Shown: positions 1-9,981 of the stretch, one piece after another
How positions within the stretch are numbered: position 1 is the first letter of the stretch
How the letters are laid out: every line of letters starts with the position of its first letter
Assembly: GCA_033964015.1 (NCBI GenBank)
Contig: CM066914.1
Span: forward strand, 15,641,637-15,705,636
Direction of reading: 5' to 3'
Source of the DNA: Scolanthus callimorphus
Lineage: Eukaryota > Cnidaria > Anthozoa > Actiniaria > Edwardsiidae
DNA length: 64,000 nt
Notes under the pieces: generated by a model
What the model saw: only the letters and a program-made list of their open reading frames with translations
Told to the model about the DNA's origin: nothing
The model's database searches: none
Program-made: the position numbers and the translations under genes

Positions 1-1282
1 GTCAGCGCCTCCGGCTAGCAAGGCTGATCCAGAGGCAGGCAGCATACCAAGTGATCCTACCAGCGTGCTCCAGCAAATATTACCTGGTCTACCATCGCTG
101 CAGCTGTCAGGTCTACCAACGTTCCCTGCAGTATACCCTGGAAATGATCTCATGAACTTTTTAGCGCTTTCCATGGGTGCATCACAAATGCTTAATTCAG
201 GAATGGTATCTAATGCCACCCACATACCTGCCCCTCCTCCTGGTCTGAACACCGAACCACTGCCCGCCGATGATGAACCTCAAGCGAGAAGTGTAGATGG
301 CCCTGTGACTAAACCTCAGGCAAACAAGTATTCATCGTTTGATAGGCTGATGAAAGCGCTAAGAGAAGCGTATCCAGCGCACTCCAGGTAGGCATAAATC
401 AACAGATAAAAATACACTGTCTGTCATTAGAAATCGTGGCCTGTGAGGCCGAGAGGTCTCCGCTAGTCTTTCTTCACTGGTAAAGCAGCAGTAAAATTCC
501 TAAACAAGTTCTATCACGTAATAGACCATAGCATGGCCAATTTCAATGCATGTTTGAAAACGTAGCTTGGTGGGGAGATGTCGAACCATGTTAACACAAT
601 CGAGAATCAAGCAAAAAATCAAGGTGTACGTCGTGTGAAATGATTCAAACCTTCACAAGTGCTATGTTTTAGTCATTACTTAAGCTTATTTGAAAATAGT
701 TTGAGCATGTTTTGAGCTAGCCTGCGAGCCGGCTCTCCAGTGTTTTTTTTCGGATATTTGATTTTTTTGGCACGCGGGATTCCTGTGCCTGCGAGCCGGT
801 TCTCCAGTGTTTTTTTCCGGATATTTGATTTTTTTGGCGCGCGGGATTCCTGTGTCGCGGGGGAAACAGGAATCCCGCGCGCCCAAAAAAAAATAATAAA
901 AAAACCCACTGGGGAGTCGGCGCTTAGGCTGGTATTGAGCATCTGAGCTGAACGTCTTGCGCTGAGAAGAGCAAAAGAATTGTTAAATGGACACGTTGAA
1001 CTTGTTTGACCCGGGGCGTAGCCAAGGGGCGGCAAACATACAGTAAATGTATGGAACAGAATTTAGAATACACCAGGAAATGTCTTACGAAGGGCTCCGC
1101 TAGTCTTTCTTCACTGGTAAAGCAGCAGGAAAATTTAGATTTTACTAAACATAACCCTTCTTTTCCTTAGACCACAGCTTATGATGTACCTCAAGGAAGC
1201 TAAGAAGTCATGCGGTAATGCCGGCTTTAAAGGAATGCAGATTTCCGAGGTTGTTGACAAAGTGGGCGAGATAATTCGCAAG
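1..1282 (+). CDS. 3' part of an unidentified gene with a TTC3/DZIP3-like helical domain (two exons, partial)
   Basis: Exon A is open from the window edge to 387 (donor GTAGGC). Exon B is 1171-1282 (acceptor TTTTCCTTAG, donor GTAAAG). The phases match: AG|A gives Arg. Exon A starts as a Pro/Leu/Met-rich linker and ends with the beginning of a charged helical domain (FDRLMKALREAYPAHSR). Exon B continues it with PQLMMYLKEAKKSCG and VVDKVGEIIRK. The pattern 'F..L...L...YP..SR..L...LKE...' resembles the helical segment before the RING finger in TTC3/DZIP3-type ubiquitin ligases, as I remember that family. No RING or stop codon was found downstream. The next exon would have to lie beyond the 6-kb TIR element, so the gene may be interrupted or truncated here. 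The exon calls are fairly firm; the family is a guess. Confidence 0.5.
724..885. repeat. Short tandem duplication plus inverted copy in an intron
   Basis: A unit of about 67 bp (GAGCCGGCTCTCCAGTG, a T-run, CGGATATTTG, then GCACGCGGGATTCCTGTG) occurs twice. It is followed by an inverted copy of its GC-rich end (ACAGGAATCCCGCGCGCC), so the end can fold into a hairpin. It lies in the intron between the two left-edge exons. The short reading frames here are by-products of the repeat. Confidence 0.7.
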
Positions 1283-2357
1283 GTAAAGTACCTTTATTCT
1301 TTATTTCGTTCTTTTTGCTGGACTCTACGACATTAGCTTGACTACAAAGATAATAGATAAAATACAAATCGGACCCACGCACAGTTACCAGTTTAACTTG
1401 ACGTAGCCTACTTTTTTGCATGCGGTGGAGTGAAGGTGTGGTTTTTGCTTGTGATCAGTTGTTGTGTCCATTTTAGGGATTTCCTATTGGTCGAAGTCTT
1501 TATTTAGGAATCCAGCACCAGCAGGCAATGAAAATGCGAAGAAAATCAAAACAAGCAACAACTGTTGTTTTCTTGAGTTCGATTAGACGAACTTACTTCG
1601 TCCGCTGATTGGCTGGTCCTTTAATTTGTCACGCTTCTGATTGGCTAAGTGTATTAACTTTGCGTTTAGTTTTCGACACTCATCTGAATTCCGGTCTATT
1701 ACTGTAAATCGCGAGGTGTGACCCGTTCTGAATGAACATAAGGCGGTTTTTACAATAAACCCGTCGAACCAGGGACATACTCCGGTGCCTCTCACCATGA
1801 TCCGGCGCCTCTGGGTTTATAAGCGACTGGGAAAAAGAAGTGCTGGATTCGCCACATGTAAGGGAATCCAGCAGCCATTCGGATTCCGGGTTCCAGCCTC
1901 TGGAATCGCGATTCTTCCGGCCCCTGGATACCGGATTCCAGAGGCCCGATTCCGGATTCTAATAGCTGGTTTCCGGATTTCAAATCAGTCCCAAAACGTT
2001 GGATCCCTGATTTCAGAGACCAGATTCCCTTACATGAAGTGGCCGGGTCCTAGGGAGTTGTAACTGTCATTCTCGAACCCAGAGCTCCCCGGTTCGTAAC
2101 GTAAGCTCGCGGGGGTTGGTTTGGGGGGTGGAGGTGGGGGGGGGGGGGGGGGGGCGCTCTGGTGACAGCCACTGACGCACTGACGCATGCGCGACATTGA
2201 ATACAGAGCCGTTGAGAGATAGACCTTTCAGCGCATGCCCCGACTTTCAAAATCGGCGACGGCCCTCAAATGGTTGTCACCAGAGCCTCCCACGCTAGGT
2301 GACGAGCCGGTGAGCTCTGGGTAGTCCATCAATCTACGAGATTTTGTAGGTCCGGTT
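1283..2357. other. Non-coding stretch with GGATTCC-rich simple DNA and a G-tract
   Basis: No exon is recognised. From about 1860 to 2035 the sequence is a degenerate array of GGATTCC/GGAATCC words. A run of about 19 G lies near 2136-2154. The short frames across it are low-complexity translations. Confidence 0.6.
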
Positions 2358-5300
2358 GAACTAATTGCAATAGAATTTTTCTCAACGGCATATGAACCAG
2401 TTTAGTGAGCTAGTTAACAGAAAAAAAGTCCTCAAAAATCCCTTTAGCGGAACATGCCGAAAACAAGGAATTAAAATTCGGCCGAAAACCACAGGGTACC
2501 CGCGTCAAAATAAATTCCATTATTTAAAAGAACGCTACAGTTAATGGTATATTTTGCATTTCAAGTACCGTAATTATTTACAGGCAATTTCTAATATGTT
2601 CTCTATATGTTTTAAAATTTAAAACGATTTGAAAAATCGATACTGTACTCCGGCCCGTGTGCTGTCCAGCTGATCTGAGATCGTGACGTCACATGACGTC
2701 ACGGAAAAACTGGGTTATCACCTTGCCCGCGATACTTGTCAGCGGTATCACCCATTAGGCTCTCATGCTCAAAGAAAATAATGGCGGACTTCGAAGGGAG
2801 AAAAAAAACATCCTTTTCTCTGGCTTCGGAGGTCCACATTCTAAAGTGATTGTCCTAGTTTTCACTCAAAATGCTTACTTAGTAGCAGAGTTTTATGAAT
2901 GAAAGAAGAATCCAACTTTTTAACTTGCGATTTGTTGATTTTTGGCTGGTTTATTTTCTGGCTCCCATTCGTTCCGCATTCTATACCGCCGACACTACGA
3001 TAACTCCCAGTTGCTGCTTACAAATGCCAACTCTGAAAGCCCTGACATAGAGCTTACAGCTTTGTACTGGTTGGTCTTTGTCTTTATAATTATATAGAAA
3101 GCAAGCAAACCCTCAAAGATGGCACACTTCTGTACCTACAGCTTAAACAAAATCCGCTCTTTTTTACTTCTTTTGTGGCTGTTAAAGTTGTTTCTAAAAG
3201 CCAGAAAAGGAAAACACACAGCGAAGAGGCCTAATCAAGATTGTATTAACCCTGAACAAAGCAAAATTAGACACGAAGGCAGCACTTTCTAATCAATTAT
3301 TAGAAAAATATAATGACCCCTGTACAATGTTTGTACTGTCACTGTGTTTACATGTAAATGAGATACTAATCAATCAAAGAAAGTAAACAAACCAGTCACC
3401 ATACAAACACTTTATTTCAGATACAAATACAAATCAATATTAAGCCTGAAATAAATGCAGATTATGGCTTCACTAGCAGTGTCGGGAATGGTTTCATTGT
3501 CATTTACCTATTTACTAAGCAAATGAATATTGAGTAAATATCCGAAACCGGATTAATGTTTTTATTGTGCTTTGCTATGCCATGTGAAGCAAATGGTGTT
3601 ATGGTTGTTATAACTGTGGAGTTTTTAAATATTCATGACGCCCAGGGCACGGATGGCAGTGATGCTCAGGATTTGTTCCATCTACCTGATAAGATGAAAA
3701 CAAGACAAATCAGGCAAATAATAACAATAATAATAATAAAGCTCAGATGATCTGGAAAATTGACAGGGCTTTGTTATTAATAAGAGAGCAATGTTTGCAT
3801 AATTTCCTGGTCTATGGTAGTTGAATCCCAAAAATTAGTTGAATTTGAAAGCTATTTTGCTATTATTTAGATTTTGATATCCTCAGAAAAAAGCAGGAAG
3901 AACAACTGCAAATGTTTTTCCTTTTCGACAAAATGCCTATAGGCCTCTCAGACACTGCATTCCATGAAACTGTAGCTAAGGCTACCAAGAATTTGTTTTA
4001 GGCTGTGCCAAGCAGCTAGCAATTAGCCATGTTCTTTGGGGCTGTAAGTATAGCCTTCTTGGATTTCATATGAATCAATCTGACACTTCCATAGAACTTG
4101 AAATTAAAAGACGTTTTTGCAGTCACAGTAAGGATGATATAGCTGGGAGGCTGTGGCCCATTAGAAGTGTACCAAGTACTATTTGGAGGTGCAAATGATT
4201 TCAAATTTGCTAATTGGGGACTTTGGGGGTCTGTACATCCCTTACTTGTCCAAAATCTTCATACATTAGAAATAATAATAATAATAATAATCAACTTTCA
4301 TTCGAGATAGTAGCATGTGACAAAAACTTGTTGCCCTCCTGTAGTATTCATTCTTCACCCGTATTAAAAAAAATTATTAAATGTATCAGTTAATTCCAGC
4401 AGTGAGCATGCCTTTGTCATTTTTTAGAACGAAATATGGTTGATAAACCATCCCTCCTGCATTTATCACATTATAAACCACGGAAATCCCAATTTTATTG
4501 CTTAAGTATGTTCCCTGTATTTTTCAACTTCTAAGGGCTGGTTCACGGTCATCAGAAAAAAACATCTTAGAAAATTGGCCATAATTTATATCACATAGAA
4601 AATTTGGATGATTATTTTTACAAAAAAATGCACTCACATTCCACTGCTTGGGCTGTCACAATGATAAGACCCTTCCCTGCTTAGCAAGAGCCCACTTCTA
4701 TCTTGTTTTGGTTTTGAAGTAGCTTCTTTTTGCGCAGTTGAAAACACAAAGAATCATAAAAATTAAAAGTAAAAAAGAAACACGCAAGATAAAAAGTAGC
4801 CTCTACTCGCAGGGAATTCAGACTCTAACCAAAGTTAACCCCTGTTGCTACAGAAAACATATTCCAAGAAATATTCCGCTCTTCGAGACAGACATTTCGA
4901 AATGTCCTTTTTAAAGGAAAAACTTACATTGTATTGTAGTAGTCAGTAAGTATAGGCGTAGCCTTGGCTCAGACATTCGGCTGGACGCACTGAGAAATAC
5001 GGTTCAAGCACTGCAGCACCACTCCTTCAGGCTGATCATGGTACCAATAACAGTCTCAAGTCTCCGGCCCCGGATCATCGAAGATCATTTCCAGAGCTTC
5101 TGAGCTCTTCTGGTTTCAAATTGTTTTGTACACAAAATCACTCTGACAATCTCGAGCTGTTTTTTGAGAACAACAACAGAATTTGCAGCGTGACATCACG
5201 CAAAAGTCCTGTGACTCATTCAGGCCTTGTCGAGATCCACAGCATACGAAATGAAGTCGCTCAGTACGGCGAAAACAGTAAAAAGAGAAACTCAATAAGC

Positions 5301-5852
5301 GAAAAACTGATCTCCCCTCGAATTCCCCTTCGAGTCCCCCCATCTTGCAGGCCAGGTTACCAAGGGTGATAACCCAGTTTTTCAAACTCCCTCGATTCTG
5401 ATTGGCTAATATTTTTTCCCAGATCAGCTGGGTGTGGGCCAGCAACCGAAACCCTCCTCCTTGCGGATTTTAAGAGACATATACCTTTTTGAAGCTCATT
5501 TCAAATGAGTTTGTTTACATAACAACTGGCGGGTGCGACCGTGAGGCGGCATTGGTTTTTTCATGTCTAAAACCACAGGGTACCCAGTAATGTTTTTTTC
5601 CAAAATTCACGCGGAATTGTGATGCGACACAACAAAGCCAAATTGTCAAGTCTATCACTCGTATTAAGCAAATGAATACGATAAATAGTCTTATTTTTCG
5701 CCTATTTTCAACTTTTTAGACATCGTGGCTTTCACTTTGAAAAGTGTAAGCCTCCAGATTAGACACTTCTATCCCTGTATTTTTCTTTATACCACAACGC
5801 GCGCGTTTCTCTCGAATTCTGATTGGCTTTCAGCCATGGTACATATAAGCAA

Positions 5853-6030
5853 TAAAGAGCGGATTTCAGTGGTTTATGTGATAAACGCCACGAGGGATGC
5901 TGCAAAAACAGAGAAATGTCTGAAACTCACAAGCCGTAGGCGAGTGAATTTCAAACTTTTCAAGTGTTTTTTGCAGCATCTCAAGTGCGTTTATCACATT
6001 ATAAACCGCAGAAATCCGCTTTTTATTGCT
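5853..6030. repeat. Fold-back repeat (imperfect hairpin)
   Basis: The segment around GAGCGGATTTCAGTGGTTTA and TGTGATAAACGC returns in inverted form as GCGTTTATCACATTATAAACC and GAAATCCGCTTTTTATTGC, with about 50 bp between the arms. A solo arm of the same family lies at about 4440-4500. These are MITE-like sequences inside the 6-kb TIR element and have no coding content. Confidence 0.65.
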
Positions 6031-6129
6031 TTTATAAAATAGCATTGCATCTGCTGTGCGTTGATAATGTGAGGATGGACAGTTCGCAACCAATCAGAGG
6101 CGCGCGTATTATCTTAGCTATTTTATAAA

Positions 6130-6410
6130 AAAGTTTATATTATAGCTACGATTTAATGCGTGCTCTGATTGGTCCAAATCTATGTTCTCGTACACCGATA
6201 AAGCAATGGGTTCTCCCCCACTATAATCATAAAGGCATTAGAGAGCACAGCTTTCTGTGACTTTATCGGCAAATAGAGCATGCTTGTGATGTTTGGGAGA
6301 GAAACTCGAAAAGTTTCTAAATCACGAGCCACGCTCTCGTGTCTCTTCCAACATCACGTGAAAGTTGTGCTCTAATGCTCTAATGCTTAAATACCACGGA
6401 ACGCGCCATT
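6130..6410. mobile_element. MITE-like repeat, uninterrupted copy (about 280 bp)
   Basis: This segment (ATAGCTACGATTTAATGCG, CTGATTGGTCCAAATCTATG, ACTTTATCGGCAAATAGAGC, GTTGTGCTCTAATGCTTAA) matches the outer parts of 12598-13850. There the same repeat is split by nested insertions. This copy therefore serves as the uninterrupted reference for that region. Confidence 0.7.
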
Positions 6411-6492
6411 ATCAGTGCGCGCGCTAAAAGAACCAATGAAACACCTTTTTGCTGCTCGCGCGTGCTGTTTTTGTTTGTATTTTTTTCGTTTT

Positions 6493-7128
6493 TGTTGTGG
6501 TATAAAACCCGCTGACACACAACAATATCTGCTCGTGACTTCCAGTCACCCCTGCGGACTGCAAGTCGAGTATCCCCTACCCTTAGCACTCCGTCTACTA
6601 AGAATCAGTTCCGAGAAGACGTGTCGAAGGTGATAAGGAGAGCTTATACCACCCACCTTACAGTGAGAGGCTACAAACAAGACAAACAACAAGCGCTGCA
6701 ATCCAGAGCAGACACTCTGATGACCCGCCAACGAGGAACGAAGAGCAACAGAGTAGTTGTAGTGCTTACATATCCCCCTCGGCTACAAAACGCACCCAAA
6801 TCATTAACAAGCGTTCCCCATCATTTTGTGTCTCAGAACGATTGAAGAAAATAATATCAGAACCCCCTATGGTGGCTTTCAGACGCCAACCTAACCAGCT
6901 GTCCTCTACATGAACAATTTAGAACACAAGTGCACTATCAACCATTACAGAAGTTATGCTGAGACATCAGCAGTGGCGGCCCATTTCAATCCCACCAACG
7001 CAGGACATATCCTAGAAGATCTGGTGATAAAATGCACCAAGAAAGTTTCGAAGGCGGAAGATCTGTTGTCAGTTGAGGGTTACTTGATATAGAAGCTCAA
7101 GACAATGGCCCCTGATGGCCTCAACCTG
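6493..7128 (+). pseudogene. Relic of a Penelope-like retroelement (reverse transcriptase end and endonuclease C-terminus)
   Basis: Between about 6620 and 6850 the translation contains TLMTRQRGTKSNRVVVVLTY and PPRLQN, then in another frame ERLKKIISEPPMVAFRRQPN. These resemble the reverse-transcriptase C-terminal region of Penelope-like elements (VLTY.P and F+R.PN words). At about 6970-7128 the translation gives HFNPTNAGHILEDLV and, across a stop codon, KLKTMAPDGLN. This resembles the C-terminal end of their GIY-YIG endonuclease (HFN..GH..ED, then KL+T..P.GLN). Several frameshifts and stops show it is dead. No intact catalytic reverse-transcriptase motif is present. A hammerhead-like motif follows about 100 bp downstream, as expected for this element class. 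Confidence 0.65.
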
Positions 7129-7234
7129 CGGAAGAACTTTAATTATATTATAATTACACGCGCGCGTTCATCTTCCATATCTTGCGCACCTCATAGTTTA
7201 TACGCGTGACATGTAACTTGGTTTTGTAACCGTC

Positions 7235-7265
7235 CTGATGAAGGACAGAATTAAATGTCTGAAAC
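7235..7265 (+). ncRNA. Hammerhead-ribozyme-like core next to a Penelope relic
   Basis: CTGATGA (7235-7241) is followed by a small bulged hairpin (AGGACA, loop, TGTCT) and GAAAC (7261-7265). This is the order of the hammerhead core: CUGANGA, stem II, GAAA. Penelope-like elements are known to carry hammerhead motifs in their terminal repeats, and this one lies just after the endonuclease relic. I could not draw convincing stems I and III, so it may be a decayed copy. Confidence 0.4.
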
Positions 7266-7510
7266 GTTGGGTTTAATCTTGCTTCTGCTTGGTGAAATAC
7301 TTTGTCTATTATCAGTGTTTTTCATAAATCAAACGTTGCGGATTCGGATTGAGGCGAAACTTTGTGCAGATCCGTGCGATTCCGTGCGCTACATTCTGCA
7401 GAAAAGTAGCTACGAAAATTATAAGTGTGCAGCCGGAAATTCTTCCCCCTACTCCTGCAGCAGCGTCATACCACAGTTGACAACACCGCACACGACTCTC
7501 CTTGCTTGAA

Positions 7511-7640
7511 ATGGTAAGGTGTAAGTGCAAGAGTGACTGCAGTACCCATAGATGCACATGTAAAAAGAACGGACTGCTGTAACCGCCTGCACTGAGTGCA
7601 AAACAGCCACAGGGATTCGCCCCCTTCCTGATCTAGACAT
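7511..7640 (+). pseudogene. Decayed cysteine-rich (CXC-like) tail peptide
   Basis: From ATG at 7511 the frame reads KCKSDCSTHRCTCKKNGLL and then a stop. In the next frame it continues as TACTECK. The spacing C-K-C-x3-C-x4-C-x-C resembles the cysteine-rich tails found at the ends of many invertebrate mobile-element proteins and tesmin/CXC domains. A single missing base would explain the break. No upstream protein is recognised. Confidence 0.3.
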
Positions 7641-8338
7641 TGAAATGCAAGATGATATCTTTATCTGCAAATATAACTCTAGTTTCTGATAAACAAGGTT
7701 TTATCTGCTAGCTGTACCATTTGTTGTAGTTCACATTTCATACACTCACTCAATTCGATTCAAATCCTGCAAAACGCAGTAAAACGATATTGCATTGTCA
7801 CTGTGTTTTTGACATTTGGCCAGAAGGGATTTTTGAGTACTTGCAGTATTTTATTAGCGTTCTTTATTTTCCTTCGTCATATACTACCACCAGCTAAAAC
7901 TATTTGTTTGTTTTGTTTCTTTTTAGTTGTCGCATGAGCACAAACAAAATAGTTTATTTCTAGACTTCGGTCACCAGTAGTTTTCGGACTCAATCAAAAT
8001 TACTCGATTTTGGGTCTACTTGCATGGCCCAATCGCGACTCTTCTGAAAATGAGTTCGGTCAACGAAAAAACTTTTTTAATCATCAAACAGATAGAAATT
8101 ATTAGACATTGCTTGCAAATAATAATGGATCTCTAAATACAAAGATACCAAGAATTTGAGCGGTTATTTCAAAAAATTATTTTTTTGACGCGGGTACCCT
8201 GTGGTTTTCGGCCAAATATTAAGTTCCTCGTTTTCGGCATGTTCCGCTAAAGGGATTTTTGGAGATTTTTTTTTCTGTTAACTAGCTCACTAAACTAGTT
8301 CATATGCCGTTGAGAAAAAATTCTATTGCAATTAGTTC

Positions 8339-9275
8339 CAAGCATGGCAACTGGAACTACAATATCACTGGACTAGGGTACGAGAATGTAGAACTGACTA
8401 ATCGGTAATTTGATAAAACTGGACTGGACTGGAATGGATAATTACAGACCCTTTCTTTTTTAGGAAGAGCAAGAGAACTAGAAGTTACCTTGATGAAGAC
8501 GTGCACTAAAAGTACATGCATCATTCCATGTTCTGTTGGTTTTGTTAGGCCTTGCATTCCATACTATACTCTCGTCATATTAATGGAATATATTAAATGA
8601 AATACAAGCAAGAACTCTAAAGAAAAAAATTACCCATTTGATTTTGGGTACTGACATCCAATCCAATATAATCTTGTCCCGAGGTAGGGGCTTTTCTGTT
8701 TTGTTAACATTAGTGATCCAGATGCTTTAGATGAGTTTATTGTTTCGAGTTTTGATTATGAGATATATACATTTATGAAAATATAAACAATGTTACCAGA
8801 AATGTGTGTCCTAATTTAAGGCAGGTTTCCATATGGTATATATATTATATATAGTCAGGAGCCCACATAGTATATACACAGTGGTGGTGGTATCTCTATT
8901 AAGCGGCCACCCTCGGAACCGAGCCAAGTGGCCGCTATATAGAGGTTGGCCGCTGAATGGAAGTATGTAAATACAGTACTTGAGTGACAATACATTATTT
9001 TGGGACTTCGAAAAGTGGCCGCTTAACAAGGGTGGCCCGCTTAATAGAGGCTGCTTGATACTGTAGTATATATTGCAAATGGTTTCAGAAAAACACTTCT
9101 GGATGAAATCCATTACGGCGTATTTTTATCATCTTACGAAAATACTCTAAGTGACGGACTGGTGCTGCGGCGCTTATTCGAGTCAATACGGTATGCTCCT
9201 TTCAAAGTATAACCCGAAGTAGACTTCTATTCTCTACCGATGGACACACGTCTGTAACGAGTCGGTTATTTGCAT
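8339..9275. other. AT-rich non-coding stretch with a GTGGCCGCTTAA-type repeat
   Basis: No gene is recognised. Between about 8895 and 9060 the words AAGCGGCCACC, GTGGCCGCTATATAGAGG and GTGGCCGCTTAA recur in both orientations, probably a degenerate palindromic repeat. Confidence 0.5.
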
Positions 9276-9680
9276 ATAGGAGGATCCTTTGTTTACATTT
9301 TGAGCTCATTAGCATAAGCAATGTTCAGAATCAGACCGTTCGAGAGAGCTATAAAATGATGAGTTCTGAATATCAATAGAGGACTGTAAATGAAACATAA
9401 TTGGAAAATTCAAGCTGATATCTCGAATTCTAAGCGCGTGGTGCAACGTTCAATTTAGAGGAAACATGTGAGCAAATTAGCGTTTTGCCCCAATGATTTT
9501 CACACAATTTTGAAAAGCTTCAACTATCCTGAAAATGACACAGAAAGAAGGAAACAGGTCAAGACTGTTTAAGAATGAAAAATAAACTTGTTTTGAGCTT
9601 TTCGTTGCATTTTCAAAGTTAAAACGGCGTTTCAAAATTCCGAGAATGTAAACAATGACGTCAGCAAGGATCCTCCTATA
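9276..9680. mobile_element. MITE of about 405 bp with TATA flanks
   Basis: The ends are GGAGGATCCTT and AAGGATCCTCC, each flanked by TATA, which fits a TA or TATA target duplication. Inside the ends, TTGTTTACATT and its complement AATGTAAACAA extend the inverted similarity. The element is non-coding and sits upstream of the kinase-GTPase locus. Confidence 0.75.
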
Positions 9681-9981
9681 CTGAAGAGCGTATCTGTGTG
9701 AGTTGCACTACCACCATTGGCGCTCTCAAGAAAGTGATTATAAGAGCGAAACGTGGAACGTAAAGAGAAAATTTTAAATATTCAACATACAGCCCTGAAA
9801 TCTACACTTACTGGTTATACCAACAGTGTTCGGGTTTGAGAGGTCGGTTTCCCAGAATTACAGGAACACCTCAGTATATCCAGGGGCTGTCTAGTCGACA
9901 AGCGTACACTGGCGGTGACCAAAACATGGATCTTATAGTGACTTGCTAGCTATTAGATAAGCTGGACAAAGTTATACAGTT

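Larger units (their letters stand above)
2358..8338. mobile_element. About 6-kb non-autonomous element with long terminal inverted repeats
   Basis: The left end begins GAACTAATTGCAATAGAATT. The right end, at 8338, is its inverted complement. The inverted match is strong over about 155 bp (2358-2513 against 8183-8338) and continues more weakly for about 100 bp. Shared landmarks are the words CCGAAAACCACAGGGTACCC and CCCTTTAGCGGAACATGCCG. Another copy of the CCACAGGGTACCC word lies internally near 5574. A second inverted pair lies inside (about 2650-2730 against 5365-5445, around AAACTGGGTTATCACC). No transposase reading frame was seen. Later insertions include a Penelope-like relic (6493-7128) and a 280-bp repeat (6130-6410). 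No clear target duplication was found, so the exact ends are provisional. Confidence 0.7.
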
